A DNA stretch of 64,000 nt from Desulfohalobiaceae bacterium S24 (GTDB lineage: Bacteria > Desulfobacterota > Desulfovibrionia > Desulfovibrionales > Desulfothermaceae), in the NCBI GenBank assembly GCA_011389765.1, contig JAABTT010000003.1:1-64000 (forward strand). Reading direction: 5' to 3'. The position numbers were made by a program, and so were the translations under genes. Of this stretch, positions 61,058 through 64,000 are shown in pieces. The notes beneath the pieces are model-generated. The model searched no databases. It had not been told where the DNA came from and saw only the letters and a program-made list of their open reading frames with translations. The number at the start of each line of letters is the position of its first letter. Positions within the stretch are counted from its first letter, which is position 1.

Positions 61058-62131
61058 CTACCTCTCCCCCCACTCCTCACTCTCTTCCGCGATGAGCTGC
61101 CCGCAGGCCGCTTGAATGTCGGCGCCTTTGCTTTTACGCAGGTTGACCGTCCGGCCTTTGTCCCACAAGTACCGCTCAAAGGCAAGGATTTGTTCGGGTG
61201 CCGGTGGCTTGTATACCGCTTTTGAATCCGGGTTGAAGGAAATTAGATTGATTTTGCAGCGCAAAAAAGACAGCAGCCTGTTCAAGTCCCTGGCCTGCTC
61301 CAGGGAATCATTCACTCCGCCTAAGAGAATATATTCGATGGTTATCCGCTGCCGTGTCTTGAAAGGCAGTCCACGCAAAGTCTGCAGCAAATCGTCAACA
61401 GAAAGCAATGCAGCCGCCCTGGGCATGATCCTGGCCCGCAGCTCCTGATTCGGAGCGTGCAGCGAAACCGCCAGCGACCCCAAACCGCTAGCGGCATAAT
61501 CCTCGAGCCTGTCCGGGATGCCGACACTGGAAACCGTGATTCTGCGATGGGAAAAATTCATTCCCTGAGAATCTCCAAGAATATCAAGGCTTTTTTTGAC
61601 TTGAGACCAGTTGAGCAGGGGCTCCCCCATACCCATGTACACGATATTGCGAAGCCTCATCCCGCTCTGATGTTCTTCCAGATATTCCTTCCCCGTCAAG
61701 ACCTGACCCAAGATCTCGCCGGAGGTCAAATTCCGCTTGAAACCCATCCGGCCGGTGCTGCAAAAGGTGCAGGCCAGAGGGCATCCCGCCTGGGTTGAAA
61801 GGCACTGGGTGTAGTGATCCTTTTCCGGAATGAGGACGGTCTCAATCAAATTTCCGTCCTCCAGACGCAGCAAAATTTTGACGGTCGCATCCCGGCTTTT
61901 TTTGAAAACCTCGATGACCGGTCTTTTCAGGACATAGAGCTCATGCAGTTTCCGGCGCAGGGCATGGCTGATATTGCTCATGTTGGAAAAGTCAGTACAC
62001 TGCTTCTGCCAGAGCCACTGCCAGACCTGTCTGGCCCTGAAGGGCGGCTCGCCCAGCCCTGTCAGGGTCCGTTCCAGTTCAACAAAGGACTGATCGAGAA
62101 TATTGACTGTTGCTTTTCGTTCCTGGATCAT
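61058..62131 (-). CDS. rlmN: 23S rRNA/tRNA adenine-C2 methyltransferase
   Basis: Radical SAM enzyme that methylates A2503 of 23S rRNA and A37 of some tRNAs. The 357 residues show PPFRARQVWQWLWQKQCTDF near 30, the cluster motif TQAGCPLACTFCSTGRMGF near 110 and MGMGEPLLNWSQV near 160. VSSVGIPDRLEDYA and a C-terminal LRKSKGADIQAACGQL with the catalytic Cys follow. ATG 62131 (MIQERKA) is chosen over an in-frame TTG at 62143. It heads the minus-strand set rlmN-hisI-hisG-TPR-radical SAM. A purine-rich low-complexity tract (GTGAGAGAGTGAGAGAG, minus strand) separates it from hisI. Confidence 0.96.
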   Translation of the reverse strand: MIQERKATVNILDQSFVELERTLTGLGEPPFRARQVWQWLWQKQCTDFSNMSNISHALRRKLHELYVLKRPVIEVFKKSRDATVKILLRLEDGNLIETVLIPEKDHYTQCLSTQAGCPLACTFCSTGRMGFKRNLTSGEILGQVLTGKEYLEEHQSGMRLRNIVYMGMGEPLLNWSQVKKSLDILGDSQGMNFSHRRITVSSVGIPDRLEDYAASGLGSLAVSLHAPNQELRARIMPRAAALLSVDDLLQTLRGLPFKTRQRITIEYILLGGVNDSLEQARDLNRLLSFLRCKINLISFNPDSKAVYKPPAPEQILAFERYLWDKGRTVNLRKSKGADIQAACGQLIAEESEEWGER

Positions 62132-62370
62132 GCTGCCGTACAACCTGCGCTGGACAAAATAGAGACTGAACCAACTTCCCTTTTGTGCAAGAAAGCCCTG
62201 GAGCCTTAGAACCGGCTGTTTTTATCGGAAAAAACAAACCCGGATCAGGCTAGAAACGCTCATCCCGACCCGACATTTTTAGCCGTCCTTTTCCACGCCT
62301 GTCAAGCAGCAACTGGATTTTGGCCAGGAGGTTCTAAACCTATAAAACAATCATCCCGGCAGGATATATA

Positions 62371-62468
62371 CTTCCGGGCGGCATGGATTGCGCGATTCGG
62401 CATATTTGAGGAAGGTCTCCGCTCAAACCCGGCGACACGCCAAAATCGCAATCCATGCCGCCCGGAAG
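62371..62468. repeat. Long GC inverted repeat with 22 bp perfect arms
   Basis: CTTCCGGGCGGCATGGATTG (+CG) at 62371-62392 is perfectly complementary to 62447-62468, with a 54-base loop. The loop continues partly paired (CGATTCGG with the GCCAAAATCG side). It lies in the 446 bp spacer between the rlmN operon and the BI-1 gene, which are divergent. It could be an RNA hairpin in the BI-1 leader or a repeat; nothing else is visible there. Confidence 0.7.
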
Positions 62469-62590
62469 TTTGGCTTGACTTCAGCACCGGAAAATATATA
62501 TTTCCACATGAACGGCAAGCTGTACTGCGATGATATTTTCCTGAAAACTAAAACTTTTTTCGCCTTAAAAAAAAATTTGGAGGGCCTCAT

Positions 62591-63298
62591 ATGAACCGAT
62601 CCAATTCCGTGAAGCAAGCGACCACTCGAGTGGAAACCCTGAACATCTTCATGCGCGGGATCTATCAATGGATGGCCGGCGGGCTGGGCCTGACCGCCGC
62701 AGCCGCGTATATGACTTCCTCCAGCGAGGCCATGATGCAATTCGTTTTCGGCAATACCATGGTCCTGATTTTGCTCATTGTTGCCGAACTCGGCCTGGTC
62801 GTGGCCATCAGCGCCGGAATCAACAAACTTTCAGCATCAACTGCCTCCGGCCTCTTTCTGTTGTACAGCGCTTTGAACGGCGTGACCATCTCCGCTATTC
62901 TCACAGTGTACACGCCGGCTTCAATTTTCAGCACCTTTGTGGTCTGCGCAGGGATGTTCATCGCCATGAGCGTCTACGGCATGACGACCAAAAAAGATCT
63001 GACTTCCTGGGGCAGCTTTCTGTTCATGGGTTTGATCGGGATCATCATCGCGGCCGTGGTCAATATGTTCCTGCAGAGTTCCATGCTGGACTTTCTGATC
63101 AGCGGCATCGGGGTCCTGGTCTTTGTGGGACTCACGGCCTACGACACCCAAAAACTCTCCCGCATGGGTGAATCCGCCCCCATGGACGATGCCACAGCCA
63201 TCAGACGCGGCACTATTCTCGGCGCCTTGACCCTGTATCTCGACTTCATCAACCTCTTTCTCATGCTTCTGCGCTTCATGGGTCAGATGCGGGAATAA
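62591..63298 (+). CDS. Bax inhibitor-1/YccA family membrane protein
   Basis: A 235-residue inner-membrane protein with seven hydrophobic segments. FMRGIYQWMAGGLGLTAAAA near 20, LLYSALNGVTISAILTVYT near 95, SVYGMTTKKDLTSWGSFLFM near 130 and VLVFVGLTAYDTQKL near 180 match the BI-1/YccA/YbhL family. LYLDFINLFLMLLRFMG closes it. Members act as pH-dependent calcium leak channels or FtsH modulators. GGAGGGCC precedes the ATG. It has no close partner gene. Confidence 0.94.
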   Translation: MNRSNSVKQATTRVETLNIFMRGIYQWMAGGLGLTAAAAYMTSSSEAMMQFVFGNTMVLILLIVAELGLVVAISAGINKLSASTASGLFLLYSALNGVTISAILTVYTPASIFSTFVVCAGMFIAMSVYGMTTKKDLTSWGSFLFMGLIGIIIAAVVNMFLQSSMLDFLISGIGVLVFVGLTAYDTQKLSRMGESAPMDDATAIRRGTILGALTLYLDFINLFLMLLRFMGQMRE

Positions 63299-63311
63299 TC
63301 TCCTATGACTT

Positions 63312-63541
63312 TCCAAAGCTGGCTCCGCCCGCAACCCAAAGGTCCCAAGTTCACGGTTCACAGTTCACGGTTAAGAAAAAAAAACAGTTTTTCAAACGAC
63401 CCAGAATGTATCTTCCGAATATCTTCCTCTTCAAACCGTGAACCGTGAACCTGGAACCGTGAACCATATCCGACAAGGACTTCAACTGCATCGGAGCAAC
63501 ACATTTTCTTGTTTTCTATGACAGCGATGAACCGATAAGGC
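63312..63541 (-). repeat. Dispersed intergenic repeat, family B, copy 3 (full length, inverted)
   Basis: Reverse complement of the 32757-32984 copy with only scattered differences. CCAAAGCTGGCTCCGCCCGC marks one end and ACAGCGATGAACCGATAAG the other. It fills the spacer between the BI-1 gene and lpxK. The open frame in it differs from copy 2 at replacement sites, arguing against a coding role. Confidence 0.9.
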
Positions 63542-63577
63542 ACTAAAATCAATCAGCTTAGATGAAATCCCGGACCA

Positions 63578-64000
63578 TTGAATTGTCTGAAAAGTTTCCA
63601 ACGCTGCCTGCTTCCCCTGGCTGCGCCCTATGCCGGCCTGATGCATCTGCGGGCTCAAGGCTATGCCAAAAACTGGCTTCGATCCTGGCGCCCGCCGGGT
63701 CCGGCCATCTCTGTGGGCAACATCAGCTGGGGGGGCAGCGGCAAGACCCCATTGTGTGAATGGCTGCTTCAATGGTGTCTTGACCGCAAGCTGAGCCCCC
63801 TGCTCCTGACCAGAGGCTACAAAGCCAGACCACAATCACACCCCTACTCTGTTCGACCCGACAGTCCAGTCAGACAGGCGGGCGACGAACCCCTAATGCT
63901 CTTCCGGGCCACCGGAGCGCATATTCTGGTTGATCCCAACCGCATCCGGGCCGGACAATGGGGCTGGAAACATCTCGCTCCGGACCTGTTTATCCTGGAC
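63578..64000 (+). CDS. lpxK: Tetraacyldisaccharide 4'-kinase, N-terminal part (runs off window)
   Basis: Phosphorylates the lipid A precursor at the inner membrane, showing that the cell makes lipopolysaccharide. From a TTG at 63578 the frame reads NCLKSFQRCLLPLAAPYAGL, then ISVGNISWGGSGKTP (the Walker A loop, ~residue 51), LLLTRGYKA and AGDEPLMLFRATG, ending at DLFILD at the window edge. These are LpxK landmarks in the right order. The start is a guess, as no strong ribosome site is present; the preceding in-frame stop is at 63563. Confidence 0.9.
   Translation, partial: MNCLKSFQRCLLPLAAPYAGLMHLRAQGYAKNWLRSWRPPGPAISVGNISWGGSGKTPLCEWLLQWCLDRKLSPLLLTRGYKARPQSHPYSVRPDSPVRQAGDEPLMLFRATGAHILVDPNRIRAGQWGWKHLAPDLFILD

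Noticed and set aside
61003-61185. Arg/Gly-rich 60-residue minus-strand ORF overlapping the 3' end of rlmN
   Set aside because: It is an out-of-frame reading of the rlmN end running into a purine-rich low-complexity tract.
1-64000. tRNA, rRNA or CRISPR loci
   Set aside because: No cloverleaf T-arm consensus in a tRNA-sized context, no rRNA core sequence and no regularly spaced identical repeats were seen; the tandem CAGGGGT and GGTTCACGG units are too short and irregular for CRISPR.

Overview
The window is bacterial chromosome of moderately high G+C, gene-dense, with AT-rich repeat-bearing spacers. Gene content (stand-alone AICAR transformylase, PurS-PurL fusion, PHP/UvrD fusion, DUF1844 next to polA, DUF3786, MEMO-family protein, TRAP and amino-acid transporters, c-di-GMP enzymes with a GEMM riboswitch, lpxK) fits a Gram-negative delta-proteobacterium, probably a Desulfovibrionales/Desulfohalobiaceae-type sulfate reducer. 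This placement is inference from gene families; there is no rRNA, tRNA or CRISPR array that I can see.

Layout. 1-2.0 kb, minus strand: a cut-off ORF, purA and a small basic protein. 2.1-16.9 kb, plus strand: housekeeping genes (AICAR transformylase, RNase II-like exonuclease, plsY, a MoaB/Mog-like protein, an EndoQ-like PHP nuclease fused to a UvrD helicase, DHH phosphoesterase, polA, DUF1844, argC, prepilin peptidase, DUF3786). 17.4-23.2 kb, minus: purL, then aldo/keto reductase - HTH/PBP regulator - Nudix. 23.4-25.1 kb: adenine deaminase. The block from Nudix to ade is bracketed by two copies of a ~265 bp near-palindromic element. 25.5-34.0 kb: DUF523-DUF1722, a flavin-binding pyridoxamine-oxidase-like protein, arfB-ubiX, a metal-dependent hydrolase, a lysophospholipase-like esterase, a three-domain kinase/M23/class-III aminotransferase fusion and amrB.

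34.1-47.0 kb, all plus strand, is a transport and catabolism region: glnHPQ, an IclR regulator, a TIM-barrel-like protein, a class I aminotransferase, an M24 protein closely resembling ectoine hydrolase (DoeA/EutD), an Asp/Glu racemase-family protein, an M20 amidohydrolase and a TRAP transporter (dctPQM). Together they could import a compatible solute or acylated amino acid, open or deacylate it and transaminate the product. The exact substrate is inferred.

47.1-57.2 kb is accessory: a MazEF-type pair with a palindromic operator, a Met/His-rich periplasmic protein in an operon with a membrane GAF-GGDEF-EAL protein, a tract of decaying genes (DUF2442, MgtC, a Fic gene that has lost its catalytic core), then a c-di-GMP-I riboswitch ahead of a multi-PAS GGDEF-EAL protein. 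Both GGDEF-EAL proteins have damaged GGDEF motifs and intact EAL motifs, so both look like c-di-GMP hydrolases or sensors. 57.3-62.1 kb, minus: rlmN-hisI-hisG-TPR lipoprotein-radical SAM. The window ends with a BI-1 family membrane protein and the start of lpxK.

Spacers are unusual. They carry many dispersed repeat families: a ~230 bp repeat in four copies, a ~92 bp element with ATACTGATCCAA terminal inverted repeats in two copies, the ~265 bp fold-back element, and several AT-rich or GC-rich inverted repeats. All are confined to non-coding DNA.
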